40,032 bases of DNA from Acidiferrobacteraceae bacterium (GCA_037388825.1 JARRJV010000022.1:1-40032); one strand, 5' to 3'; positions 24,415 through 31,783 are shown, counted from the stretch's first letter. Numbers and translations: made by a program. The notes: generated from the sequence alone by a model not told the origin.

Positions 24415-24996
24415 CTAGCCCCGTTCCGCCAGGACCCGCTCGATGCGCCGGTCTGGCACCAGCCACATCAGCGCCACCACCACATACAGGGCCTGGGCAA
24501 TCCATTGATTGAAGAAGGCGGACCCTACAGCCACGCCGTAGATCACGATCGACAGATTGCCCTTGATGTCGCGACCGATGGCATGGGCAAGAAGCGAATC
24601 CTTTCCGTCAACGGCAATGATGGCCCGGACCAGAATCCAATAGGCGATTGCGGCCAGAATCAGTACAGCGCCGTAAAGCGCGGTGGGTACCGCGGCGAAA
24701 TGATTCTCGCCCATCCAACCCGTGACGAAAGGCAACAGCGAAAGACAAAACAGGAGGAGCAGGTTGGCCCAAAGGATACCGCCGCTGATCCGATGGACCG
24801 TGTGCAACAGATGGTGGTGGTTGTTCCAGTAGATACCGATGTAGACGAAACTGAGAACGTAGCTCAGAAAGACCGGCAAAAGGGGTTTGAGAGCGGCAAG
24901 GGTTTCCCCGTGAGGGACTTTGAGCTCCAGCACCATAATGGTGATGATGATGGCCAGCACCCCATCACTGAAGGCCTCGAGACGATTCTTGCCCAC
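24415..24996 (-). CDS. TMEM175/DUF1211-family potassium channel protein
   Basis: A 193-residue membrane protein with six hydrophobic segments. The family signature R-x3-FSDGVLAI is at residues 5-16 (RLEAFSDGVLAIIITIMVLEL). Bacterial TMEM175 proteins are K+-permeable channels whose pore is lined by the first helix, not by a P-loop filter. The loop IGIYWNNHHHLLHTVHRI after helix 2 is typical of the family. The start is GTG 24996, at the family N terminus, with only a weak GGTGGA upstream. The antitoxin-like gene lies 39 bases upstream on the same strand, while the DUF6394-channel pair is downstream. Confidence 0.9.
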   Translation of the reverse strand: MGKNRLEAFSDGVLAIIITIMVLELKVPHGETLAALKPLLPVFLSYVLSFVYIGIYWNNHHHLLHTVHRISGGILWANLLLLFCLSLLPFVTGWMGENHFAAVPTALYGAVLILAAIAYWILVRAIIAVDGKDSLLAHAIGRDIKGNLSIVIYGVAVGSAFFNQWIAQALYVVVALMWLVPDRRIERVLAERG

Positions 24997-25035
24997 GGCG
25001 CTAGTCCACCTGGACCCTGACCGGCGCGCGGTGCC

Positions 25036-25452
25036 TCAGGAGCGTTTGTCCGCGTGGACCTTTTCGTCCACATGCCAGTCATAGGAGCAGTCGAGGTGCA
25101 TATGGACCGCCGTGATACCCGACATTCCGTCCTCCAGCATGCTCGCCAACGGGGTGCGGTCACCAAAGCGGCGATTGCGACGGTGCATCCAGATCCCGCC
25201 GTACTGGGGATTTCTCGGAAAAGATGTTCGAAGCGCATCCGCAATTCCCGCCAGCTGTTGCACCCGCTGCCAGATCTCCAGCTCGTCGGGTAGCGGCGTC
25301 CCCTCCCGATAGCGTTTGAGGGCCCGCGGTTTGGTCTGCTCCGGTAGGCCGAGCAGGGTAATCTGTTCGGCCGGCGACACACGCCACACTTCGAGGACCT
25401 CGAAGATCAGTTGCGACAACTGTATCCGGTCTTCCTGGCTGAGCGGGTTCAT
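25036..25452 (-). CDS. MbcA/ParS/Xre antitoxin-like protein without a visible toxin
   Basis: A 138-residue soluble protein. Residues ~10-58 form a helical DNA-binding-like part (QLIFEVLEVWRVSPAEQITLL, then RALKRYREGTPLP). Residues ~60-122 resemble the toxin-binding domain of MbcA/ParS/Xre antitoxins, with IADALRTSFPRNPQYGGIW and RRFGDRTPLASMLEDG. In toxin-antitoxin pairs this domain binds a RES-domain NAD-consuming toxin. No RES gene lies on either side: downstream is a TMEM175 channel and upstream DsrC. The tail CSYDWHVDEKVHADKRS is polar. It may be a stand-alone regulator; the match is by motif only. Confidence 0.72.
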   Translation of the reverse strand: MNPLSQEDRIQLSQLIFEVLEVWRVSPAEQITLLGLPEQTKPRALKRYREGTPLPDELEIWQRVQQLAGIADALRTSFPRNPQYGGIWMHRRNRRFGDRTPLASMLEDGMSGITAVHMHLDCSYDWHVDEKVHADKRS

Positions 25453-25510
25453 GACGTTCTCGGGGGGATTCGCGGATCATGGTAACACGATCCGCACCAC
25501 GTTTCCGGGA

Positions 25511-25807
25511 TCAGACGCAGCCCGTGGGTTTGGGTAGCGCGCCCCATTTACAAATGAGCTTCATGGGGCCCTTCTGAAACACGTCATACAGATGTTTGGT
25601 ATCCGTATCCATGGCTTTGGCAAATTTCCGGATCGGCGGCACGGTGCCATTCTCCTCGAACATGCGACGCGCGGCTTCGATGTAACCCATGATCTCGTCA
25701 GTGATCTCCATGCCGTCCATCTGCGCCAGCTCGCGCGCCACCTCGGGTGACCAGTCGTCCCGATTCAGCAGAAAGCCTTCGCCATCCAGTTGCAGGTCCA
25801 TACCCAT
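25511..25807 (-). CDS. DsrC/TusE-family sulfur carrier with two C-terminal cysteines
   Basis: A 98-residue cytoplasmic sulfur-relay protein. The C-terminal arm LICKWGALPKPTGCV carries Cys86 and the penultimate Cys97 spaced C-x10-C. This is the arrangement of true DsrC, which forms an internal trisulfide or disulfide; TusE keeps only the last cysteine. It lacks the short insertion found in DsrC of sulfite-reductase systems (KAMDTDTKHLYDVF is continuous). It is therefore best called DsrC-like. GGAG stands 8 bases before ATG 25807. No dsrAB, tusBCD or rhodanese gene is nearby. It may serve persulfide handling in sulfur oxidation (inference). Confidence 0.88.
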   Translation of the reverse strand: MGMDLQLDGEGFLLNRDDWSPEVARELAQMDGMEITDEIMGYIEAARRMFEENGTVPPIRKFAKAMDTDTKHLYDVFQKGPMKLICKWGALPKPTGCV

Positions 25808-25892
25808 ATCGTAAACTCCGGTTGTTTTCCGTCGGTCGCGGTCATCGCGACCCTGAACATACGATTCTGGAGGCGGCTCGACGGGAATGAAA

Positions 25893-25908
25893 GCACCGGG
25901 CCCGGTGC
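25893..25908 (-). terminator. possible terminator after putP
   Basis: A perfect palindrome, GCACCGGGCCCGGTGC, lies 47 bases past the putP stop. On the minus strand it is followed by TTTCATT and on the plus strand by AAAACC, so the T-run is short. It may stop putP transcription or serve as a hairpin in the dsrC leader. Confidence 0.35.
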
Positions 25909-25954
25909 AAAACCATGAAAAAAACGAATCTTTAACTGTGCCTTGGCGAAGGGG

Positions 25955-27448
25955 TCATGCGCCGCCGCGCTTCGCGCTTGCTTCGTCGAATTCGACTCCG
26001 ATCTCGGCGGGCGGAGGCCGATCGAGGATGCTAACGACAAAGATGGCAATCAGGGCCAGCACGAATCCGGGCACCAGTTCGTACAGATCGAACCACCCAC
26101 CGGACAGATGCTTCCAGATGACGACCACCGTACCGCCAACCAGCATTCCGGCAAGGGCCCCGTTTCGGGTCATGCGCCGCCAGTACAGGGACATCAACAG
26201 GACCGGGCCAAAGGCGGCCCCGAATCCGCCCCAGGCATAGGCGACCAGATCCAGAACCTTGCGTCCCGGGTCCCAGGCAAGGGCCAGGGCGACGACGGCG
26301 ATGAGCACAACGGCGATTCGGCCTGCCCATACCAGCTCAACGTGCCCGGCCTCCCGACGAAGGAATGCCCGGTACAGGTCTTCGGTCAGCGCCGATGCCG
26401 CCACCAGCATTTGTGAATCGGCCGTGCTCATGATGGCCGCCAGGATGGCGGCGAGACAGACCCCGGCAACGACCGGGTGAAACAGTGTATTCACCATAAT
26501 GATGAAGACCTTTTCCGTATCCGCACCCGCTAGCGGTGGCGCAACGAAGGCGACCCCCACCACGCCCACCAGAACCGCACCGACCATGGACAACACTACC
26601 CAGGTCATGGCGATGCGGCGGGCAGCAGGCAATGCCTCCGGGCTGTGTATGGCCTTGAACCGGGCGAGAATGTGCGGCTGCCCGAAATAACCCAGCCCCC
26701 AGCCGAGCAGGGAAAGGGCGGCAATGACGCCGAGGGACTTTCCATCCGCATGGGTGAATGGGTTCAACAGCTCCGGGTTCCTGTGGGCGACACCTTCGAA
26801 ACTGCTAGCCCAGCCTCCGAGTCCGTGCACCGCAATCACGGGAACGAGCGCCAGAACCACCGCCATGAGCAGACCCTGCAGGACATCGGTCCAGGACACG
26901 GCCAGAAAACCGCGGGCCACAGTATAGATGAGAATCGCCGCGCACCCGGCCACAACCGCCCAGTGGTACGACAGATCGAACACGGCATGGAACAACTTGC
27001 CGCCCGCGACGAGACCTGAACTGGTGTAGAAGACGAAGAACAGAAGGATGAACACTGCCGAGACCGTGCGCAGCCATCGGCGGTCATCGCGAAACCGGCG
27101 CTCCAGAAAATCTGGCAAGGTCAGGCTGTCATTGGTGATCACGCTGTAGCGCCGCAGGCGCCGGGCCACCAGCAACCAGTTGAACCAGGTTCCCAACAGC
27201 AAGCCGCCGGCAATCCAGAGAGACTCCAGCCCGGCGGCATAGGCGAATCCGGGCAATCCGAGCAACAACCATCCGCTCATATCCGATGCACCGGCGCTGA
27301 GGGCCGCGACGCCGCTACTGAGACTGCGACCGCCGAGAATATAGTCGGACAGATTTCGGGTGCGGCGCCAGGCGATCCAGGCGATCCACAACAGGCCCGC
27401 CGTATAGACGACAAACACCACCGAGACGATGGCCTGGCGCTGCGTCAT
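25955..27448 (-). CDS. putP: sodium/proline symporter PutP
   Basis: A 497-residue SSS-family transporter that imports proline with Na+. About thirteen membrane helices are visible. Family marks include SDYILGGRSLSSGVAALSAGASDMSGWLLLGLPG, GTWFNWLLVARRLRRY, SLTLPDFLERRF and ILAAIMSTADSQMLVAASALTEDLYR. The SDMSGWLLLG segment matches the PutP sodium/proline site. Proline uptake supports nutrition or osmoprotection; with NhaA it points to a sodium-driven economy. An 80-residue gene of unknown function lies 37 bases upstream on the same strand. Confidence 0.95.
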   Translation of the reverse strand: MTQRQAIVSVVFVVYTAGLLWIAWIAWRRTRNLSDYILGGRSLSSGVAALSAGASDMSGWLLLGLPGFAYAAGLESLWIAGGLLLGTWFNWLLVARRLRRYSVITNDSLTLPDFLERRFRDDRRWLRTVSAVFILLFFVFYTSSGLVAGGKLFHAVFDLSYHWAVVAGCAAILIYTVARGFLAVSWTDVLQGLLMAVVLALVPVIAVHGLGGWASSFEGVAHRNPELLNPFTHADGKSLGVIAALSLLGWGLGYFGQPHILARFKAIHSPEALPAARRIAMTWVVLSMVGAVLVGVVGVAFVAPPLAGADTEKVFIIMVNTLFHPVVAGVCLAAILAAIMSTADSQMLVAASALTEDLYRAFLRREAGHVELVWAGRIAVVLIAVVALALAWDPGRKVLDLVAYAWGGFGAAFGPVLLMSLYWRRMTRNGALAGMLVGGTVVVIWKHLSGGWFDLYELVPGFVLALIAIFVVSILDRPPPAEIGVEFDEASAKRGGA

Positions 27449-27485
27449 GACTGCGGCATGCCTTCCTGCCTGCCTGCATTATCGA

Positions 27486-27728
27486 TCATTGCAGCCACTC
27501 CACCAGATAATAGAGACGAAGACCTTCGGACGATCGTGAGGGACCCACCACCCGGGCGGCGTAGCGATGTTGCTCCGGTTGCGCCTGCGCCAGTGCCGCG
27601 TCCCGGGATTCGGCGAGTTCCACGGCGCCTTCCGAGAACCGGTTCCGCGATTTGCGCGGTGCGTACACCACGGCGAAGTGCTCCTCCACGACGGATGAAT
27701 CCGGATCCAGCGTAATTCCCTTGACCAT
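27486..27728 (-). CDS. small hypothetical protein upstream of putP
   Basis: An 80-residue soluble protein beginning MVKGITLDPDSSVVEEHFAV. It has a basic patch, VVYAPRKSRNRFSE, and a C-terminal strand-rich part, RYAARVVGPSRSSEGLRLYYLVEWL, ending in hydrophobic residues. No membrane helix or signal peptide is seen. It sits between plsY (15 bases) and putP (37 bases) on the same strand and is probably in their transcript. No clear ribosome site precedes the ATG. I think this type of protein recurs beside putP genes, but I cannot verify it, and no function is assigned. Confidence 0.65.
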   Translation of the reverse strand: MVKGITLDPDSSVVEEHFAVVYAPRKSRNRFSEGAVELAESRDAALAQAQPEQHRYAARVVGPSRSSEGLRLYYLVEWLQ

Positions 27729-27742
27729 GAGAATGACCGAAT

Positions 27743-28351
27743 CTAGACGCGGGGTGCGCCGTGCTCATCCGGCGAATGGCGGTCATTCGTAGTAGCGTGT
27801 ACATGGCGGGCATGGGCCAACAGGATCATGACTGCGATTGCCGCAACCGCGCCAATGGCAAGAAGACCGTCTCCGAGCAGCCAGGCAAGCACAGGCGCTG
27901 ACACCGCCGCTCCCAGCGCCGCCGGCGTACCGCGTCGAAAAACGGGAAGCAGAAGAATGGTGATCCCAAGTACGGCAATCCCCAAGCGGTAGTCCAGGGC
28001 CAGAATTCCGCCTGCTGCCGTGGCAAAACCCTTGCCCCCGCGAAATCCCAGCTGTGCTGGCCAGATGTGTCCGGCCACCACGGCCCCCAGGGCCACGGGC
28101 ACCGTCACCACCGCCGCGTGCGCGAGACCCGCCAGCACCACCGCCAAGGCGCCCTTCCCCGCGTCGCCCAAAAGGGTAGCCATGAATCCCACGCGTCCGA
28201 GCACTCGACCGGCATTGCGCGCACCGGCATTACCGCTGCCCAGAACCCGGATGTCACTGCCCCTGGAAACCCGAACGAGGTAGTAACCAAAGGAAATGCA
28301 ACCCAGGAGATAGGCAACGACTCCGAAGAAAACCGGTTCGGCCGGTGGCAC
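27743..28351 (-). CDS. plsY: glycerol-3-phosphate acyltransferase PlsY
   Basis: Transfers acyl from acyl-phosphate to glycerol 3-phosphate, the first step of phospholipid synthesis, in the inner membrane. The family motifs are present: GSGNAGARNAGRVLG, then GHIWPAQLGFRGGKGFATAAGG, with five or so hydrophobic helices. The GTG at 28351 is preferred: GGAG stands 8 bases before it and the product, 202 residues, has the family length. A frame from 28399 would add a short non-conserved stretch. The segment GSGNAGARN is usually GSGNxGxTN in PlsY, a mild change. A PmtA-like methyltransferase lies upstream on the same strand. Confidence 0.88.
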   Translation of the reverse strand: MPPAEPVFFGVVAYLLGCISFGYYLVRVSRGSDIRVLGSGNAGARNAGRVLGRVGFMATLLGDAGKGALAVVLAGLAHAAVVTVPVALGAVVAGHIWPAQLGFRGGKGFATAAGGILALDYRLGIAVLGITILLLPVFRRGTPAALGAAVSAPVLAWLLGDGLLAIGAVAAIAVMILLAHARHVHATTNDRHSPDEHGAPRV

Positions 28352-28429
28352 CAGGGAAACTCCGAAAAAACAGGGAACAAAATCATAACGCCACCGCAAG
28401 ACGGCGTCATGCCGGAAGGGAAGCGGTGT

Positions 28430-29080
28430 CTAGCGCTCGGAAAATGCGCGGCGCAGGGACCGGGCGGGCGCACAGTCCCCGGTGCGCAACATGGCGCTGT
28501 ATCGCCACACCGTGGCTGGCGGAACGTTCATCCAGACCCGGTCCGCGGTGCAACCGGTGATATCCAGCTCTTTCAGCAGCGGCGGCCGGACCGGTGAACC
28601 GGTACCATAGGTGTACTGTACGAAGGCGCCCTCATCGTCGAGGATGTCGAAACTGCTGCGCAGGATCGCCTCGCCCGTACGCCGATCCAGGGACAGCAGG
28701 GGAAGACTGGAAACCACATGACCCACCCGCTTGATCCCCCGGGCGCGCAAGGCATCCGCGATTCCGGAGGCGTCGATATTCAGCAACTGGACTTCCGGAA
28801 ACCGGTCCCGTAACCGCCGGCAGAAACCCGGATCACGCTCAACCACAAACAATCGCGACGGGTCGACCCCACGCTCAAGCAAGGCCCGGGTCACGGATCC
28901 GGTGCCGCCACCCAACTCGACTACGGGGTCGCTGGATCCGGAATCGACCTGACCCGCCATGGCCCGCGCCAGCGCCATGCTGCTGGGCAATACCGCCCCC
29001 ACCTTGAACGGGGACCGCAACCACCCGCGGGCAAAGAGCCAGACATCCTTCTTGTGGATTGATGCAATCTGTTTGAGCAT
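28430..29080 (-). CDS. PmtA-like phospholipid N-methyltransferase / SAM methyltransferase
   Basis: A 216-residue class I SAM-dependent methyltransferase. The start is basic and amphipathic, LKQIASIHKKDVWLFARGWLRSPFKVGAVLPSS, which fits membrane-surface binding as in bacterial PmtA. The SAM motif is DPVVELGGGTGSVTRALL (~51-68), with an acidic end of strand 2 in LFVVERDPGFC and VVSSLPLLSL at motif IV. Family members methylate phosphatidylethanolamine to phosphatidylcholine; some relatives are uncharacterised. It ends 78 bases before plsY on the same strand, so a lipid-head-group role is plausible. The substrate is not proven by sequence. Confidence 0.8.
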   Translation of the reverse strand: MLKQIASIHKKDVWLFARGWLRSPFKVGAVLPSSMALARAMAGQVDSGSSDPVVELGGGTGSVTRALLERGVDPSRLFVVERDPGFCRRLRDRFPEVQLLNIDASGIADALRARGIKRVGHVVSSLPLLSLDRRTGEAILRSSFDILDDEGAFVQYTYGTGSPVRPPLLKELDITGCTADRVWMNVPPATVWRYSAMLRTGDCAPARSLRRAFSER

Positions 29081-29213
29081 GGATTCCCCTGAAAAAGCCG
29101 AAAAACACGAACTACCGGCAGAACCCCTGCGAGGCTACGCATTTGCCGGGCCCGTGTCCAATGCGGGCGGACGGCTGCCCTCCTCTCTCCGACGAACGTC
29201 CGGGGACCGGGTT

Positions 29214-29384
29214 TTAGCCGAAAAGGGCGTACCAGATCACATAGACCCAGGACAGGATGCCGTGGATGATGGCCCAAAGGATGGAATGGTTGCGCGACCA
29301 GGAGATGATCATGGCCAGGGCCGTACCGAAGCTGATGCCGGTCCGAATGATTTCGCCGCGGTAGCTTACGATCCGATTCACCAT
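29214..29384 (-). CDS. small membrane protein, 56 aa
   Basis: Translating the minus strand gives MVNRIVSYRGEIIRTGISFG followed by TALAMIISWSRNHSILWAII and HGILSWVYVIWYALFG, then TAA. This is one or two hydrophobic helices with a central SRNHS turn. Its ATG overlaps the stop of the HIT gene (TGATG at 29386-29382), and GAGGAAG stands upstream, so it is translationally coupled. The composition (Trp/Ile/Tyr, no stop-rich artefact) supports a real gene. It is probably an inner-membrane protein; the function is unknown. Confidence 0.7.
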   Translation of the reverse strand: MVNRIVSYRGEIIRTGISFGTALAMIISWSRNHSILWAIIHGILSWVYVIWYALFG

Positions 29385-29824
29385 CAGCCTGCTTCCTCCT
29401 CAGCTTGAAATTGAAATCCGGCTGCTGGCCCCAGGGCCTCCCGCAGGCGCCGGATCCGGTCCTCCAGTTGCACGGAATCGTACGGAACTGCCGGAACCTT
29501 GCCCCACACGGGATCGGGCCAGGCCGCATCCCCCTTGTAGCGCACGATGTGATGCACGTGCAACTGCGGTACGATATTTCCCAGGGCGGCAATGTTGAGC
29601 TTGTCCGGGGCGAAGGCCGCCTCCAGGGCCCGAGCCAGGGTCGATGACTCCTGCATTAGGCAGGCCTGGTCGTCGGGAGCCAGTTCGTGAATCTCGCGCA
29701 CCCCCGCCCGGTCGGGAATCAGGAGAAACCAGGGGTAGTTGCTGTCACGACTTATTCGCAAGCAGCAAAGGGGAAAGCGCCCAATCGGCACGCTATCCTG
29801 CTGCAATCTCGGGTCCAGCTGCAC
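29384..29824 (-). CDS. HIT-family hydrolase
   Basis: A cytoplasmic histidine-triad protein of 146 residues from a GTG at 29824 preceded by GGAGG; a TTG at 29836 is an alternative. The HIT site reads VPQLHVHHIV: the first histidine is Gln, but the middle (nucleophile) and third histidines remain, as in other Q-x-H-x-H members. The loop RYKGDAAWPDPVWGKVP after it is typical of this subgroup. HIT enzymes act on nucleotide phosphoramidates or dinucleoside polyphosphates. It overlaps the start of the 56-residue membrane protein. Confidence 0.88.
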   Translation of the reverse strand: MQLDPRLQQDSVPIGRFPLCCLRISRDSNYPWFLLIPDRAGVREIHELAPDDQACLMQESSTLARALEAAFAPDKLNIAALGNIVPQLHVHHIVRYKGDAAWPDPVWGKVPAVPYDSVQLEDRIRRLREALGPAAGFQFQAEEEAG

Positions 29825-29965
29825 CGCCGCCTCCAAATGTGAAATACCACCGGCACCTTATACAGTGGATTGTGAATTGCGACACACTTCTTTCACGGGT
29901 CCGCTGCTAAATTGACTATTAGCAACTACTGATAAACGAATTAACGGTGAATTAGGGGTATCGAA

Positions 29966-30286
29966 ATGAAGATTCGTACGCTGATCCTGACCATCTTTCT
30001 GGCCGTTGCCTCCGGAACGGCAATGGCCGGCAACAAGCTCGACGATGGCGTGACCGCCATGCTTCGCGGCGACAACGCCACTGCGCTCAAGGTGTTCCGC
30101 CCGCTGGCCACCGGCGGAAATGCGGAGGCCCAGTACTACATGGGCTATATGTACCAGTCCGGAATCGGCGTGCCAGTGGACAAGACCAAGGCCCTGCAAT
30201 GGTACAACCGCGCGGCAGCCCAGGGCCATACCGGTGCCTCGGTCCAGGCGCAGGTTCTGGCCCACTCGCACAGCGCGGCCCGGTAA
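29966..30286 (+). CDS. exported small Sel1-repeat protein
   Basis: A 106-residue product with a clear signal peptide (KIRTLILTIFLAVASGTAMAG, cleavage at AMA). It then has one to two Sel1-type repeats: DGVTAMLRGDNATALKVFRPLATGGNAEAQYYMGYMYQSGIGVP and KALQWYNRAAAQGHTGAS. Sel1 repeats are TPR-like helical pairs for protein contacts in the periplasm. An AGGGG precedes ATG 29966. The gene is monocistronic: a strong terminator follows at 30310-30348. The partner is unknown. Confidence 0.82.
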   Translation: MKIRTLILTIFLAVASGTAMAGNKLDDGVTAMLRGDNATALKVFRPLATGGNAEAQYYMGYMYQSGIGVPVDKTKALQWYNRAAAQGHTGASVQAQVLAHSHSAAR

Positions 30287-30309
30287 ACGATTTGCTCTCC
30301 CAAGCCAGC

Positions 30310-30348
30310 GACCCCGATCTCAGGGATGGGATCGGGGTCTTTCCTGTT
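30310..30348 (+). terminator. Rho-independent terminator after the Sel1 gene
   Basis: A perfect 10-base stem, GACCCCGATC (30310-30319) with GATCGGGGTC (30330-30339), and a 10-base loop, followed directly by TTTCCTGTTTT. It separates the Sel1 gene from the Crp/Fnr regulator gene. Confidence 0.85.
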
Positions 30349-30430
30349 TTCCTCCCCTGATTCCCGGCGAATCGGATTTGCCACTCGGCGCCGGAAACAA
30401 GTACCCTTCCTCGGAACGGGCTATATCCTC

Positions 30431-30439
30431 TGCTATAAG
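30431..30439 (+). promoter_or_regulatory. extended -10 promoter of the Crp/Fnr regulator gene
   Basis: TGC-TATAAG at 30431-30439 matches the extended -10 form, 55 bases before ATG 30494. No clear -35 is present. Confidence 0.35.
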
Positions 30440-30493
30440 AATAAAGCAAGGCCCGAAGCGTGCCAGACCCGGCAGAGACCGGAAACATCTTGG

Positions 30494-31156
30494 ATGGACA
30501 CCGAAATGCTTGAACAAATCGGTAAGGTACCGTTGTTTGCCACCCTGTCCGACGAGGAGCTCGGTCGGCTTGCCGATATGGCGACGCGCAAGACCCTGGG
30601 AAAGAACTCCGTCGTTGTACGGGAAGGAGACAACACCGACTCCCTGTACATCGTCCTTTCGGGCAAGGTAAAGATCTACCTGAACGACAAGCAGGGCCGG
30701 GAAGTTGTCCTGGGCATGGCCGACGCCGGCGAATACTTCGGCGAAATGGTGCTGGACGGAGGCCCGCGCTCGGCATCGGTGATGACCCTGGAACCGTCCG
30801 AATTCGCCGTGCTGCGAAAGGCCGACCTGGAAAGCTATCTGCGAAATAATCCCGAAGTAGCCCTGGCCATCATTCGCGAACTGATCGGCCGGGTGCGCAG
30901 CCTCACCGAAAACGTGCGCAGCCTTGCCCTGCTCGACGTCTACGGACGTTTCCGCAAGCTGCTGCTTGATCTCGCCGTGGAGGTCAACGGACACAAGACC
31001 ATCAAGGAACCCCTCACCCAGCAGGAGATCGCCAATCGCATTGGTGCCTCGCGGGAAATGATCAGCCGCATCCTGCGCGAACTGAATATCGGTGGCTACA
31101 TCAGCATCGAGCGGAAACGCATCACCCTCTTGCGGGATCTCCCGACTGGCTGGTAG
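30494..31156 (+). CDS. Crp/Fnr-family transcriptional regulator
   Basis: A 220-residue regulator. The N-terminal cyclic-nucleotide-binding barrel (about 8-125) has SLYIVLSGKVKIYLND and the phosphate-binding cassette YFGEMVLDGGPRSASV, in which Glu, Arg and Ser needed for cAMP are kept. A dimer helix follows, then the C-terminal winged helix (about 150-215) with LTQQEIANRIGASREMISRILREL. The recognition helix SREMISR keeps the Arg-Glu-Arg of Crp and also the Ser of Fnr. No cysteine is present in the N-terminal region, so it does not carry an Fnr-type Fe-S cluster. ATG 30494 follows GGAAAC; upstream frame is not conserved. An FNR/CRP-type box lies 0.5 kb away at 31673-31686. Confidence 0.9.
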   Translation: MDTEMLEQIGKVPLFATLSDEELGRLADMATRKTLGKNSVVVREGDNTDSLYIVLSGKVKIYLNDKQGREVVLGMADAGEYFGEMVLDGGPRSASVMTLEPSEFAVLRKADLESYLRNNPEVALAIIRELIGRVRSLTENVRSLALLDVYGRFRKLLLDLAVEVNGHKTIKEPLTQQEIANRIGASREMISRILRELNIGGYISIERKRITLLRDLPTGW

Positions 31157-31220
31157 CCGTCGGTAACTTCGGGCTCACGGGCACGAACAAGGAAACAAAG
31201 CGCCGGCCATCACCCTGCCG

Positions 31221-31610
31221 TTAACGTTCTTCGCAGGACATCCCCATCAAGTCCAGGCCCTCGGCCAGATAGTCCGCCACCATGGGGGTGGCAATCACGT
31301 ATTGCGCGGTTCGTCGTGTCCACGCATCACCAGCGGCCTCAACCGCGTTGTCCCAGTCGCCGACCTCGAAGTCACCTCGCCCTACCCACATCAGCGCCAC
31401 GAGCTGCACTTGCTGGTCCGGCTCCAGATCGTTGATGACGCTCACGAGTTCCTGGTACGTCAGATCGTCCTCATGATCCGCCAGGACCTGAATCGCCCAG
31501 TCTTCCGTGGGACTCGACGGTGGCTCCGGGATCGAGACCCCTTCTTTCACGTGGAACTCGTGCGCCTTGTCGATGATGTAGCAAATGGTCTCGGGGTTCA
31601 GGTCCATCAT
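31221..31610 (-). CDS. DUF3775-domain protein
   Basis: A 129-residue acidic cytoplasmic protein starting MMDLNPETICYIIDKAHEFH. It contains a DUF3775-like middle (LTYQELVSVINDLEPDQQVQLVALMWVGRGDFEVGDWDNAV) and ends with ATPMVADYLAEGLDLMGMSCEE. It appears wholly helical. No function is known to me. ATG codons at 31610 and 31607 are both possible. It converges with the Crp/Fnr gene (65 bases between stops) and is divergent from tatD. A TATACC -10 element and an FNR-type box lie upstream, so it may respond to oxygen, nitrogen oxides or cAMP. Confidence 0.85.
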   Translation of the reverse strand: MMDLNPETICYIIDKAHEFHVKEGVSIPEPPSSPTEDWAIQVLADHEDDLTYQELVSVINDLEPDQQVQLVALMWVGRGDFEVGDWDNAVEAAGDAWTRRTAQYVIATPMVADYLAEGLDLMGMSCEER

Positions 31611-31646
31611 GGCGGTTCGCCTCGGGAGTTGTGACTTCGCCTCGAC

Positions 31647-31652
31647 GGTATA
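31647..31652 (-). promoter_or_regulatory. possible -10 element of the DUF3775 gene
   Basis: TATACC on the minus strand (31652-31647), 37 bases before the start codon. There is no good -35 in front of it; instead the FNR-type box centred at 31679.5 lies about 40 bases before the expected transcription start, as at activator-dependent promoters. Confidence 0.4.
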
Positions 31653-31672
31653 GCGAAATCCGGCGTGGCGGC

Positions 31673-31686
31673 TTGATATGGGTCAA
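31673..31686. promoter_or_regulatory. FNR/CRP-family binding site
   Basis: TTGATATGGGTCAA matches the FNR box TTGAT-N4-ATCAA at 9 of 10 defined positions. It lies in the divergent gap between DUF3775 and tatD. Relative to the TATACC element at 31647-31652 the centre is at about -40, near the class II position -41.5. A Crp/Fnr-family regulator is encoded next to DUF3775. Confidence 0.5.
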
Positions 31687-31746
31687 GGACCCGTTTCTTG
31701 CGCGTCGGTGTACGACAGACACCGGAACCGTGCGCGAAGATTGCGT

Positions 31747-31776
31747 TTTACGCTGGGCCTTTCCCGTCGCTAGAAT
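31747..31776 (+). promoter_or_regulatory. promoter of tatD-tcdA, possibly giving leaderless mRNA
   Basis: TTTACG (31747-31752), 18 bases, then TAGAAT (31771-31776). The expected start of transcription, 6-8 bases on, falls at or beside the tatD ATG at 31784, and there is no Shine-Dalgarno sequence between. Confidence 0.42.
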
Positions 31777-31783
31777 GCGCGCC

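Noticed and set aside
25830..25856. Inverted repeat GTCGCG-N5-CGCGAC in the dsrC leader
   Set aside because: Six pairs in GC-rich DNA are expected by chance, and no riboswitch core or known operator is attached.
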